A program made the position numbers and the translations under genes. Below, piece by piece: positions 1 to 8,369 of a stretch of 64,000 bases of DNA. The notes under the pieces were generated by a model, which was not told the DNA's origin, searched no databases, and worked only from the letters and a program-made list of their open reading frames with translations. Numbering within the stretch: position 1 is the first letter of the stretch; each line of letters starts with the position of its first letter. The stretch spans positions 124,001 to 188,000 of the forward strand of contig NZ_LQXS01000005.1 in NCBI RefSeq assembly GCF_001586775.1, in the 5' to 3' direction. This DNA is from Sphingobacterium populi (GTDB taxonomy: Bacteria; Bacteroidota; Bacteroidia; Sphingobacteriales; Sphingobacteriaceae).

Positions 1-1256
1 AATACGGGCGCTTCTGGTGGCCCACATTTGCATTTCGAACTTCGAGATACCAAAAGCCAACATCCGCTAAACACACAACTTTTTGGCTTACAGTTTACCG
101 ATCGTTTTGCACCAACGATTCAAGGATTGATGGTGTACGACCTGGGAGAAAATCGCTTTAACGAACATACCCCCCGCCGGCCATTATCTGTACGTGCGGT
201 GAGTGGTACAGATTATAAATTGAGTAATAATGCAGTAATACCAGTAAATGGAAAATTTGGTTTAGGAATCAATGCCATTGATCGGCACCGTGCCGGCGGA
301 TTTCAAAACGGAGTATATTCGATCGAGCTATTTATTGATGGCAAGCCCATGTCGACGGTGCTTTTCGAAGAATTGGATTTCAATACCTCGCGCGGCATCC
401 ATTCTTACATTGATTATGCACAATGGAAACGTTCGAAAGCAAAGTATCAAAAGAGTTTTAAAGACCCAGGAAATCCGATTGAGATTTTCCATCATCTGCC
501 AAATGATGGAATACTGGAGCTGACCGACAATCAGGTACAGACGTGAAATACGTGGTTAAAGATGTGAAAGGTAATTGCTCGGAACTGAACTTCCAGATTC
601 AAAACTCGGCCAACTATCGGCCGAAGGCTAATAATGCAAAGGGACAATTGATGCCTTACGACCAAGACAATCAATTTACCAACGCCCTGATCGAAATTGA
701 CATTCCAAAAGGCGTGTTGTACACCGACTTGGATTTCATCTACAGCAGCAGCGCAAAACCAGCAGGTGGATTTTCTGAGATTCACCATGTACACAATCCG
801 CTGACGCCTTTATTCACCACGTACAAACTGCGTATCAAACCGACAAGCCTGCCAGAAAGATTACGTGATAAAGCCTTGATCGCTTCAACACAATCTGGCT
901 CTGAAGGTGGTAAATATGAAGACGGCTGGGTAGTGGTAAACACACGCAATTTAGGTTCGTTTTACGTAGCAATCGATACCGTAGCTCCGAGCATCACGCC
1001 GCGCAATCTGAGCAATGGGAAAAATGTAGCGCAACAATCGAAGATCGACTTTACGATCTCCGATAATTTTTCGGGCATACAATCTTTCGACGGGTACATC
1101 GATGGCGAATGGGTATTGATGGAATACGATCCGAAAAACAGACACCTCTGGCACATATTCCAATCTTCCTTAAGCAAAGGAAAACACCAGTTTCGATTGG
1201 TGGTCAAAGATTGGAAAGATAATGAACGTATCTATCAAGCAGAATTTACACGATAA
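1..1256 (+). pseudogene. M23 family metallopeptidase, 3' part, frame-broken
   Basis: This is the C-terminal part of a LytM/M23 zinc endopeptidase that cleaves peptidoglycan cross-bridges in the periplasm. The gene runs in from before the window. The first frame opens with GGPHLHFELRD, the last metal-ligand motif (HxH) of M23, and stops at 544-546. The next frame starts with a GTG at 543 overlapping that TGA and carries the rest of the beta-sandwich tail (IDTVAPSI and SDNFSGI segments), ending at 1256. In Bacteroidota homologues these two parts are one continuous chain, and 1256 bases is one short of a whole number of codons. A missing base near 541-546 is therefore the simplest reading. A real GTGA-coupled split is less likely because the break falls inside a domain. 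Confidence 0.8.
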
Positions 1257-1268
1257 ACAAGATTTCAT

Positions 1269-1730
1269 ATGAGCACATTAGCAATTGGCGATCAAGCTCC
1301 AGCTATCACCGCCAAAAATCAAGCAGGAAATACCATTCATCTATCAGATTTCAAGGGCAAACGCGTCATCTTGTACTTTTATCCGAAGGATAATACGCCG
1401 GGCTGTACAACCGAAGCATGTAATTTTAGAGATAATTATCAAAGCTTATTGAACGATGGCTTCGAAGTATTAGGTGTGAGTATCGACAGCGAACAATCGC
1501 ACCAGAAATTCATTGCGAAATATGAGCTTCCTTTTAATTTGCTGGCAGATGAAGATCAGAAGATCGTGAATGACTATGGCGTGTGGGTGGAGAAGAATAT
1601 GTATGGCAAAAAATACATGGGCACGGCACGCACCACATTTGTGATCGATGAGCAAGGAAAGATCGCACACATCATCAAAAAAGTAGACAACAAAAATGCT
1701 TCCGATCAAATCAGAACATTGTATAAATAA
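1269..1730 (+). CDS. bcp: Thioredoxin-dependent thiol peroxidase (Bcp/PrxQ)
   Basis: A 153-residue peroxiredoxin of the Bcp/PrxQ class, which reduces hydrogen peroxide and organic hydroperoxides in the cytoplasm with electrons from thioredoxin. The motif PGCTTEAC places the peroxidatic Cys at residue 46 and the resolving Cys at 51, the five-residue spacing of the atypical two-Cys PrxQ type. The Thr two residues upstream of the first Cys is in DNTPGC. Length is normal for the family. It starts 12 bases after the M23 gene on the same strand and probably shares its transcript. No terminator is visible between it and glyS, but glyS has its own -7 box. Confidence 0.95.
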   Translation: MSTLAIGDQAPAITAKNQAGNTIHLSDFKGKRVILYFYPKDNTPGCTTEACNFRDNYQSLLNDGFEVLGVSIDSEQSHQKFIAKYELPFNLLADEDQKIVNDYGVWVEKNMYGKKYMGTARTTFVIDEQGKIAHIIKKVDNKNASDQIRTLYK

Positions 1731-1760
1731 ACCCGATTAACTAACCAAAATGCGTGCGCT

Positions 1761-1787
1761 TTTGCATGCCATAAATCAGTATATTTG
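1761..1787 (+). promoter_or_regulatory. Bacteroidota-type promoter of glyS
   Basis: TATATTTG at 1780-1787 is an exact match to the TAnnTTTG -7 element. A TTTG at 1761-1764 is a possible -33 element, but the 15-bp spacer is shorter than usual. The ATG of glyS is only six bases beyond the -7 box, so the transcript would have almost no leader. Confidence 0.45.
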
Positions 1788-1793
1788 CCACTT

Positions 1794-3263
1794 ATGAGCA
1801 AACAGATAGACGATTTTTTCAAAAATATCATTTCGCATGCCAAGGAGTATGGTTTCGTATTCCCATCAAGCGAAATCTACGATGGCCTAAGCGCTGTCTA
1901 CGACTATGGCCAACTAGGTTCTGAATTGAAGAACAACCTGAAGACCTACTGGTGGAAATCAATGGTGCAATTGAATGATAACATCGTCGGTATCGACGCG
2001 GCGATCTTCATGCACCCTACAACATGGAAAGCTTCTGGCCACGTCGATGGCTTTAGCGATCCAATGATTGACAACAAGGATTCTAAAAAAAGATATAGAG
2101 CCGATCAACTGATCGAAGATAAAATCGATCGGTACGAGAAAGACGGCAAAAGTGATAAAGCTGCGGAGTTGCAGACTGCACTAGATGCCGCGTTGAATGC
2201 AGATGATCTCGCAAAGCTAAAAGCACTCATCGAAGAGCATAATATCGTTTGCCCAATGTCGGGGACTAAAAACTGGACGGATGTGCGTCAGTTCAACCTG
2301 ATGTTTGCTACGCAAATGGGCGCTATGGCAGATGGTGCCGAGCAAGTTTACCTACGCCCAGAAACGGCTCAAGGTATTTTTGTGAATTTCTTGAACGTGC
2401 AGAAAACTGGACGTATGAAAATTCCTTTCGGTATCGCGCAAATCGGAAAAGCTTTCCGTAATGAAGTCATTGCACGCCAGTTCATTATTCGTATGCGTGA
2501 ATTTGAACAAATGGAAATGCAATTCTTCGTACGCCCAGGGACCGAAATGGAATGGTATGACAAGTGGAAAGCATTACGTTTAAAATGGCACTTGGCACTA
2601 GGACCAGATGCTGCAAAATACCGTTACCACGATCACGCTAAATTGGCTCATTATGCCAATGCCGCAGTAGATATCGAGTACGATTTCCCTTTTGGCTTTA
2701 AAGAAGTAGAAGGCATTCACTCGCGTACCGATTTTGACTTGAGTCAGCATCAGAAGTTTTCTGGCAAGAAGATGCAGTACTTCGATCCAGAAGTCAATCA
2801 AAATTATGTACCATATGTTATCGAGACATCGATCGGTTTAGATCGTTTGTTCTTGACTGTTTTCGCGAACTCGTTGGTACATGAAGATTTATCGACAGAA
2901 GAGAAGCAAGATTCGCGCGTGGTATTGAAGTTCCATCCAGCAATCGCACCAGTAAAAGCTGCCGTTCTTCCATTAACTAAAAAAGACGGATTGCCAGACA
3001 GAGCAAAAGAAATACTTGCTGCACTAAAATTGGACTTCAATACGCAGTATGATGAAAAAGATGCTATCGGCAAGCGCTACCGTCGTCAAGATGCGATTGG
3101 TACGCCTTACTGTATCACGGTGGATTATCAGACATTGGAAGATAACACGGTTACTATTCGTCATCGTGATAGCATGGAGCAAGAGCGTGTCAGCGTAGAT
3201 CAACTGCAACAACTTATCCAGGAAAAGGTCAGCTGGACTAACTTGCTAAAGCAATTGATGTAA
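1794..3263 (+). CDS. glyS: Glycine--tRNA ligase, single-chain type
   Basis: Cytoplasmic class II aminoacyl-tRNA synthetase that charges tRNA-Gly with glycine using ATP. It is 489 residues, the length of the eukaryote-like homodimeric GlyRS rather than the alpha2beta2 bacterial enzyme. Class II motif 2 is seen in the AFRNEVIARQFIIRMREFEQ region with the following EMQFFV, and motif 3 in ETSIGLDRLFL. A C-terminal anticodon-binding domain follows (PAIAPVKAAVLPL onward). The frame also opens at a TTG at 1785, but that codon lies inside the -7 promoter box, so the ATG at 1794 (MSKQIDDFF) is chosen. It is convergent with nusG and closed by a strong hairpin. Confidence 0.97.
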   Translation: MSKQIDDFFKNIISHAKEYGFVFPSSEIYDGLSAVYDYGQLGSELKNNLKTYWWKSMVQLNDNIVGIDAAIFMHPTTWKASGHVDGFSDPMIDNKDSKKRYRADQLIEDKIDRYEKDGKSDKAAELQTALDAALNADDLAKLKALIEEHNIVCPMSGTKNWTDVRQFNLMFATQMGAMADGAEQVYLRPETAQGIFVNFLNVQKTGRMKIPFGIAQIGKAFRNEVIARQFIIRMREFEQMEMQFFVRPGTEMEWYDKWKALRLKWHLALGPDAAKYRYHDHAKLAHYANAAVDIEYDFPFGFKEVEGIHSRTDFDLSQHQKFSGKKMQYFDPEVNQNYVPYVIETSIGLDRLFLTVFANSLVHEDLSTEEKQDSRVVLKFHPAIAPVKAAVLPLTKKDGLPDRAKEILAALKLDFNTQYDEKDAIGKRYRRQDAIGTPYCITVDYQTLEDNTVTIRHRDSMEQERVSVDQLQQLIQEKVSWTNLLKQLM

Positions 3264-3285
3264 TTCACGGTTGAACTATAATTAT

Positions 3286-3327
3286 AAAACAACAAAGGGA
3301 GGTGCGTGCACCTCCCTTTGTTGTTTT
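3286..3327. terminator. Bidirectional terminator after glyS
   Basis: Perfect inverted repeat with 20-bp arms at 3286-3305 and 3308-3327. The GGGAGGTGC core is flanked by AAAACAAC on one side and GTTGTTTT on the other, so a T-rich tail follows the hairpin in both directions. It lies 22 bases after the glyS stop. Confidence 0.85.
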
Positions 3328-3401
3328 ACAGATCTACACAGCATAATAATTAGATTTTTCGCGCGGTATAAATCTACATGTAGAATATCGTTATTGATAA
3401 C

Positions 3402-3438
3402 AAAAAAGCCCTTCTGCGATTAGCAAAAGGGCTTTTTT
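3402..3438. terminator. Terminator after nusG
   Basis: Hairpin with 12-bp arms at 3402-3413 and 3427-3438. The core AAGGGC/GCCCTT carries six A on one side and six T on the other, which makes it work in both directions. It lies 20 bases after the nusG stop on the minus strand and would end the tuf-secE-nusG transcript before any ribosomal protein gene. Confidence 0.85.
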
Positions 3439-3457
3439 ATATCTTTTGTGGCTCAAG

Positions 3458-4003
3458 TTATTCTTTTTCCACTTGCATGTAGTTCAGTTCTAACGGTGTT
3501 TTACGACCGAAAACCTTCACCATAACAATAAGCTTCTTCTTATCTTCATGAACTTCTTCGATCTCTCCTGTAAATCCGTTGAAAGGACCGTCATTCACTT
3601 TTACTGTTTCACCTACGTAATAAGGTACATTAATGGTTTCACCTTGCTCGGCCATCTCATCAACCTTACCTAAGATACGATTCACTTCTGATGGGCGAAG
3701 TGGAATAGCATTACCTGCTTTGTCACCTAGGAAACCAATTACGCTATTTACGTTTTTGATCGCGTGTTCAATCTCACCATCTAAGGCAGCTTCGATCAAT
3801 ACATATCCAGGGTAGTAGTTGCGTTCTTTCGCTACTTTCTTGCCATCACGCATTTGGTAATACTTTTCCATAGGAATAAGTACTTGGGTTACTAAATGCT
3901 GAATGCCGAGTCTATTGATCTCCGCCTCTACATATTGTTTCACCTTTTTCTCTTTACCACTTACAGCACGAACTACGTACCACTTCAGACTTTGATCTGC
4001 CAT
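3458..4003 (-). CDS. nusG: Transcription termination/antitermination protein NusG
   Basis: A 181-residue NusG, the processivity factor that binds the RNA polymerase clamp and links it to Rho or ribosomal protein S10. The N-terminal NGN domain (about residues 6-120) begins WYVVRAVSGKEKKVKQYVE and contains PGYVLIEAAL. The C-terminal KOW domain (about 125-180) shows VKVNDGPFNGFTGEIEEV. Both are complete. It follows secE by 20 bases on the minus strand, the near-universal order. Unlike the usual secE-nusG-rplK arrangement, it is followed by a strong terminator and a convergent glyS. Confidence 0.97.
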   Translation of the reverse strand: MADQSLKWYVVRAVSGKEKKVKQYVEAEINRLGIQHLVTQVLIPMEKYYQMRDGKKVAKERNYYPGYVLIEAALDGEIEHAIKNVNSVIGFLGDKAGNAIPLRPSEVNRILGKVDEMAEQGETINVPYYVGETVKVNDGPFNGFTGEIEEVHEDKKKLIVMVKVFGRKTPLELNYMQVEKE

Positions 4004-4023
4004 ACTTTATAATTCCTGTAAAA

Positions 4024-4218
4024 TTAAGAGTTAATTCCGTATAAAAGCTCTAGTACGTTGCTGGATACTTTATCCATGGCGAAAATCACCAAAGCAATAA
4101 TGATAGAAGCAACAAGCACAATGACCGCATGATTTTGCAATTGTGCCCATGTAGGCCAAGTTACCTTTTCGGTAACTTCGACGTACGAGTCTTTAAAAAA
4201 ATCAAGTACTTTTGCCAT
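4024..4218 (-). CDS. secE: Preprotein translocase subunit SecE
   Basis: A 64-residue single-span SecE, the essential small subunit of the SecYEG channel in the inner membrane. The conserved amphipathic part (FKDSYVEVTEKVTWPTWAQL, residues 9-28) is followed by one membrane helix, about residues 32-52 (VIVLVASIIIALVIFAM). The short single-helix form is normal outside Gammaproteobacteria. It lies between tRNA-Trp and nusG and is presumably co-transcribed with both. Confidence 0.95.
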   Translation of the reverse strand: MAKVLDFFKDSYVEVTEKVTWPTWAQLQNHAVIVLVASIIIALVIFAMDKVSSNVLELLYGINS

Positions 4219-4250
4219 TTGTTAGTTTACTTGTATTAAGAGTTTCTTAG

Positions 4251-4321
4251 CACGGGCACTAGGATTCGAACCCAGATCAAAGGTTTTGGAGACCTCTATT
4301 CTACCATTGAACTATGCCCGT
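4251..4321 (-). tRNA. tRNA-Trp(CCA)
   Basis: On the minus strand the acceptor ACGGGCA pairs with TGCCCGT. The D arm starts TAGTTC, the anticodon loop is CTCCAAA giving CCA, the T loop is TTCGAAT, and the discriminator is G. CCA is not encoded. It sits between tuf and secE. Confidence 0.96.
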
Positions 4322-4468
4322 AGAATTTGTTTTTGAATGCTGCAAATATAGGCTTTAACAACCATTACAGCAAATGTTATTTGTTTTTTTTGTCTTCACT
4401 ATCATAGTGCATGAGATTGTTATCCTATAACAATAAGTAAAGACCTGACTCGTAATAAGCTATTGAAA

Positions 4469-4503
4469 AAATAAGCTAACCAGCAGAACTGGTTAGCTTA
4501 TTT
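4469..4503 (-). terminator. Hairpin after tuf
   Basis: Perfect 15-bp stem, arms 4469-4483 and 4489-4503, with a five-base loop. It lies 26 bases beyond the tuf stop on the minus strand and is followed there by TTTTCAATA. It would reduce read-through from the highly expressed tuf into tRNA-Trp-secE-nusG. Confidence 0.75.
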
Positions 4504-4529
4504 AATATACTATACGATAATCGAATAGA

Positions 4530-5717
4530 TTACTTAACGATTTCAGTTACCTGACCAGCACCTACTGTTCTACCACCTTCACGGATAGCGAAACGTAGAC
4601 CTTTTTCCATCGCGATAGCGTTGATCAATTGTACATTGATTGTTACGTTATCACCAGGCATAACCATTTCAGTTCCTTCTTCTAGAGAGATCTCACCAGT
4701 TACGTCTGTTGTACGGAAATAGAATTGAGGACGGTATTTGTTGAAGAAAGGCGTGTGACGGCCACCTTCAGCTTTAGACAATACGTAAACCTCAGCTTTG
4801 AAATCTGTGTGAGGAGTTACTGAACCTGGTTTACAGATAACCATACCACGACGGATATCAGTTTTCTCAATACCACGCAACAATAGACCTACGTTATCAC
4901 CTGCTTCACCGTAATCTAAGATTTTACGGAACATCTCAACACCAGTAACTGTAGATTTCAAGTTCTCAGCACCCATACCTAAGATATCAACTGGATCACC
5001 AGAGTTGATTACACCTCTTTCAATACGACCAGTAGCAACAGTACCACGACCAGTGATCGAGAATACGTCTTCAATCGGCATCAAGAAAGGAAGATCTGTC
5101 AAACGTGGAGGAATTGGAATGTGGTTATCAACAGCTTCCATCAACTCCATGATTGAGTCAACCCATTTTTCTTCACCGTTCAATGCTCCTAAAGCTGAAC
5201 CTTTGATTACTGGTAGATCATCTCCAGGGAATTCGTAGAATGATAATAATTCACGAACTTCCATTTCAACTAGATCTAATAACTCAGCATCGTCTACCAA
5301 GTCAACTTTATTCAAGAAAACTACTAAAGCAGGAACACCTACCTGACGAGCCAAAAGGATGTGCTCGCGAGTTTGTGGCATAGGACCATCAGTCGCAGCA
5401 ACTACGATGATCGCTCCGTCCATTTGTGCAGCTCCAGTAACCATGTTTTTCACATAGTCAGCGTGACCTGGACAGTCAACGTGCGCATAGTGACGGTTTT
5501 GTGTTTGGTATTCTACGTGTGCTGTATTGATTGTGATACCACGCTCTTTCTCTTCAGGAGCAGAGTCAATTGAATCAAATGAACGAGCTTCCGAAAAACC
5601 TTTGTCAGACAATACTTTCGTAATCGCTGCAGTAGTTGTTGTTTTACCGTGGTCAACGTGACCGATTGTACCAATGTTTAAGTGTGGTTTACTCCGGTCA
5701 AATTTCTCTTTTGCCAT
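4530..5717 (-). CDS. tuf: Elongation factor Tu
   Basis: A 395-residue EF-Tu, the GTPase that delivers aminoacyl-tRNA to the ribosome. G1 is [10 protein letters not shown]2 lies in the [12 protein letters not shown] stretch, G3 is DCPGHADY and G4 is NKVDLVD. Domains 2 and 3 follow in full ([14 protein letters not shown] and [14 protein letters not shown]) and the chain ends [10 protein letters not shown]. No frame problem was seen. It lies downstream of four tRNA genes in the same order as the thrU-tyrU-glyT-thrT-tufB operon of E. coli. It also has what looks like its own promoter overlapping the last of those tRNAs. Confidence 0.99.
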   Translation of the reverse strand: MAKEKFDRSKPHLNIGTIGHVDHGKTTTTAAITKVLSDKGFSEARSFDSIDSAPEEKERGITINTAHVEYQTQNRHYAHVDCPGHADYVKNMVTGAAQMDGAIIVVAATDGPMPQTREHILLARQVGVPALVVFLNKVDLVDDAELLDLVEMEVRELLSFYEFPGDDLPVIKGSALGALNGEEKWVDSIMELMEAVDNHIPIPPRLTDLPFLMPIEDVFSITGRGTVATGRIERGVINSGDPVDILGMGAENLKSTVTGVEMFRKILDYGEAGDNVGLLLRGIEKTDIRRGMVICKPGSVTPHTDFKAEVYVLSKAEGGRHTPFFNKYRPQFYFRTTDVTGEISLEEGTEMVMPGDNVTINVQLINAIAMEKGLRFAIREGGRTVGAGQVTEIVK

Positions 5718-5767
5718 GTTTATGCGAATTAGTAATTATAAATTATTCCTTAATTAAATTGTATTTA

Positions 5768-5792
5768 CAAAAGTAACAAACTTATTTAAATG

Positions 5793-5799
<7 letters not shown>
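5768..5799 (-). promoter_or_regulatory. Internal promoter of tuf
   Basis: On the minus strand TTTG (5799-5796), a 20-bp spacer and TACTTTTG (5775-5768) match the Bacteroidota TTTG/TAnnTTTG promoter. The -33 element lies inside the 3' acceptor strand of the upstream tRNA-Thr gene. It would give tuf extra transcription independent of the tRNA promoter. Confidence 0.5.
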
Positions 5800-5864
<65 letters not shown>

Positions 5865-5961
5865 TTTCAATCCTAAAAGCTTATTTACAGATATATGCCT
5901 CTACCCCTTTTAGATCATTAAACTAAACAAAGACAGAGACATTACATTGTTCTATAAATGG

Positions 5962-6034
5962 AGCGGAAGACGAGGTTCGAACTCGCGACCTATAGCTTGG
6001 AAGGCTATCGCTCTACCAACTGAGCTACTTCCGC
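5962..6034 (-). tRNA. tRNA-Gly(TCC)
   Basis: On the minus strand acceptor GCGGAAG pairs with CTTCCGC. The anticodon stem-loop ATAGC-CTTCCAA-GCTAT gives TCC. The T loop is TTCGAAC and the discriminator is T. Confidence 0.96.
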
Positions 6035-6086
6035 TTGAAAGCCTGTATAAGGTAATTTACATCACTCTATACAGACCCAATTATGG

Positions 6087-6167
6087 TGGAGGGAGAAGGA
6101 TTCGAACCTTCGAAGCCGAAGCAACGGATTTACAGTCCGTCCCATTTGACCGCTCTGGAACCCCTCC
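6087..6167 (-). tRNA. tRNA-Tyr(GTA)
   Basis: On the minus strand acceptor GGAGGGG pairs with TCCCTCC. The anticodon stem-loop ACGGA-CTGTAAA-TCCGT gives GTA. A long variable arm, as expected for bacterial tRNA-Tyr, accounts for the 81-base length. The discriminator is A. Confidence 0.96.
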
Positions 6168-6193
6168 AGACCTGCAACGTATTGTCGCATTTG

Positions 6194-6266
<73 letters not shown>

Positions 6267-6394
6267 TTATTTAGACAACTATCTTTTGGATAGCGTGTGC
6301 AAAAATCTTACTTTAAATTGACTTCTGCAAATTTTATTTCACTTTTCTTTTAAAGAACTTTTGAAGTGACACTTACTTGTGTTTTTCAATGGTG

Positions 6395-6424
6395 CAAAGA
6401 TAGCGACTCCGTCCATATTTCAAA
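6395..6424 (-). promoter_or_regulatory. Promoter of the tRNA-tuf block
   Basis: On the minus strand TTTG (6424-6421), an 18-bp spacer and TATCTTTG (6402-6395) match the Bacteroidota housekeeping promoter well. It lies about 130 bases upstream of tRNA-Thr(TGT). The 6267-6552 gap otherwise holds only AT-rich DNA and the divergent promoter at 6528. Confidence 0.6.
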
Positions 6425-6527
6425 AAATATTTTATCATTTCTCCCCTACTTATCTGCATTTGCCTGATTCGCAACTATATAATTTTTACCCGAATTTCGG
6501 TCCTAAACGAATCACTGAATCTTTCCC

Positions 6528-6535
6528 TATATTTG
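6528..6535 (+). promoter_or_regulatory. -7 box upstream of the BamA-like gene
   Basis: TATATTTG matches TAnnTTTG exactly and lies 17 bases before the ATG at 6553. No clear -33 TTTG was found at the usual distance. Confidence 0.35.
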
Positions 6536-6552
6536 GACACATTTAAAGAAGT

Positions 6553-7710
6553 ATGAAATGTAATCTCTGGCAAGCTGTTTTGCTTGTACTATTTTTTGCG
6601 TCCCCGTTTTTGAGCATGGCTCAAGTAGAAGATGTTGGCCTTGTAAAGCGTACCTTCAACAAATTCTTCTCCCCACAACTTACCGATACCACCCGCGGTT
6701 CGAGCTTTTTTATATTGCCTGCTTTAGGGTATGCGCAGGAAACGGGACTTGAATTTGGAATAGCCAGTTCGTATAACTTTTATATGGATCGGTCAGATCC
6801 TAATAGTCGTACCTCGATGATAACTTTAATGGGAACTGCGACGACAGAAAAACAGAAGAATATTAAACTTAATACTGACATCTGGACTCGCGATAATCAA
6901 TATCATATTTTGTCTGAAGTACGCTACCGCGATTGGCCATTCAATTTCTATGGGATTGGCAACAAGACCCAGCATGCTGATGAAGAATGGATTGGACATC
7001 GGCTATTTAGAGCAAGGATAGACGTCGAACGTAAAATTTTTCCAGCACTATACGCAGGATTGAATGCCAATTTTGAAAACTTTCATTTCAGCAGTGATGA
7101 CCCTAACGGGATCTATCAAGGTGGCGCATTCACTGGGAAATCTGGCGGTAAACATTTGATTTTGGGCACATCAGTACTTTTTGATAATCGGAATTATACT
7201 ACTTATACGACAAAAGGTTGGTATGGTCGCATCAAATATGGCTATGCACCAAACTTCTTTGGTAATGAAAATTTCAACGGCCATCAGCTAGAAACCGATT
7301 TTAGACATTATCGACCAATCAATGACCAACTTGCTATTGCAGCTCAGCTCGATTATCGAGGTACGTACGGGTCGGATCTACCTTTCTATGTATATAATGA
7401 ACTTGGAGGAGACAATATGATGCGCGGCTATTATTTGGGTAGATATCGCGACAAAAACTTTGTAGGTGCACAGGTAGAAGCACGCTATCGTTTTCATCCG
7501 CGGTTGGGTATTACAGCTTTTGCGGGCTCTGGAAGTACGTTTTCCAATCAAAACAGTGTTCGCCTGATACCGAGTTATGGCGCTGGGCTTCGCTATTTTT
7601 TCAATCTTGAGCATCGCACCACCATTCGTTTTGATTACGCTATCGGAGAAAAACGCCCTGGTGAACAACGCCAAAAAGGTTTTTATTTGAGCTTGTCAGA
7701 GGCTTTTTAG
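6553..7710 (+). CDS. BamA/TamA-family outer membrane beta-barrel protein
   Basis: A 385-residue outer membrane protein. A signal peptide (residues 1-23, MKCNLWQAVLLVLFFAS then SMAQ) precedes an Omp85/surface-antigen (D15)-type barrel. Features of the barrel are alternating aromatic strands, the YNELGGDNMMRGYYLGRYRD loop region typical of the barrel lid (an RGY-type motif of the Omp85 superfamily) and a C-terminal strand ending in Phe (GFYLSLSEAF). No POTRA repeats are present, so it is the short, barrel-only form common in Bacteroidota, not BamA itself. Its role is unknown. Such barrels may insert or transport lipid or protein at the outer membrane. It is a single gene, divergent from the tRNA block. 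Confidence 0.75.
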   Translation: MKCNLWQAVLLVLFFASPFLSMAQVEDVGLVKRTFNKFFSPQLTDTTRGSSFFILPALGYAQETGLEFGIASSYNFYMDRSDPNSRTSMITLMGTATTEKQKNIKLNTDIWTRDNQYHILSEVRYRDWPFNFYGIGNKTQHADEEWIGHRLFRARIDVERKIFPALYAGLNANFENFHFSSDDPNGIYQGGAFTGKSGGKHLILGTSVLFDNRNYTTYTTKGWYGRIKYGYAPNFFGNENFNGHQLETDFRHYRPINDQLAIAAQLDYRGTYGSDLPFYVYNELGGDNMMRGYYLGRYRDKNFVGAQVEARYRFHPRLGITAFAGSGSTFSNQNSVRLIPSYGAGLRYFFNLEHRTTIRFDYAIGEKRPGEQRQKGFYLSLSEAF

Positions 7711-7791
7711 TGACACACTGATCAAATTACAAGTTCAAAATTCTGTAACAGTTTTTTAAACGGTGATGCTGACAAGATGCATAAAGCATAA

Positions 7792-8271
7792 TCACCGAAT
7801 CCAAAAGGGATAACGCAGCTCAAAATTTTCCTTGACTTGCCCGGTACGCGAAATCAATATCCCGAAATGAAAAAGATCAATACTCACCGTTACTTGGTCT
7901 TCTTGCTGTGCGCATTGCCACGCATATCGGGATCGTTTGCTTTTATAAATGCCATCAACGATCAACAAAGCTTGATCACTTAAATGCTGGCATATAATTT
8001 TTTTTGAAAGCTCCTCAGCTTTTACTAATAATACATCACCACGCTCTTTTTGCAAATCATATACTTTCTCTTTGTTGCAATAATAAAGCACGCGCAATAA
8101 TACCTGGCGATAATGTTGTGGTATGGTCTCCAAACCTTTCAACTCGGTCGACATCGATACCGAAGATCGGTAAACGGCTTGATCTGCTAAAGCATAGACG
8201 AATGGAGAATGTGTGCCGTGTCGGCTATTGGATCTGATGAAGTGCCTTATGTGCTGCAACAAAGTAAACAT
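7792..8271 (-). CDS. Core-less relative of a SAM-dependent methyltransferase
   Basis: A 159-residue protein. The N-terminus HGTHSPFVYALADQAVY matches the start of a Bacteroidota class I methyltransferase family (typically HGVHSPFVF, about 240 residues). The C-terminus from LLIVDGIYKSKRSRYAW through VTVSIDLFHFGIL matches the end of the same family. What should lie between, the glycine-rich SAM-binding loop and the following strand-helix repeats, is missing. The middle is a short stretch with a degenerate DLQKERGDVLLVKAEEL. It is therefore probably catalytically dead or repurposed. It lies 98 bases after the kinase gene on the same strand. The match comes from memory of the family, not from an alignment. 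Confidence 0.55.
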   Translation of the reverse strand: MFTLLQHIRHFIRSNSRHGTHSPFVYALADQAVYRSSVSMSTELKGLETIPQHYRQVLLRVLYYCNKEKVYDLQKERGDVLLVKAEELSKKIICQHLSDQALLIVDGIYKSKRSRYAWQCAQQEDQVTVSIDLFHFGILISRTGQVKENFELRYPFWIR

Positions 8272-8369
8272 GTAACCAAAGATACGAGATAACGATTAAT
8301 CGCCGATGGAAACACCCCCGAGATTGTAGTAAAATAGCCACGCGAAAAACAACATATAGGCTAGTAAGC

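Noticed and set aside
7760..7797. Terminator between the BamA-like gene and the methyltransferase relative
   Set aside because: The inverted repeat CGGTGATGCT/AGCATAATCACCG is mismatched and has no T-run, so it is not supported as a terminator.
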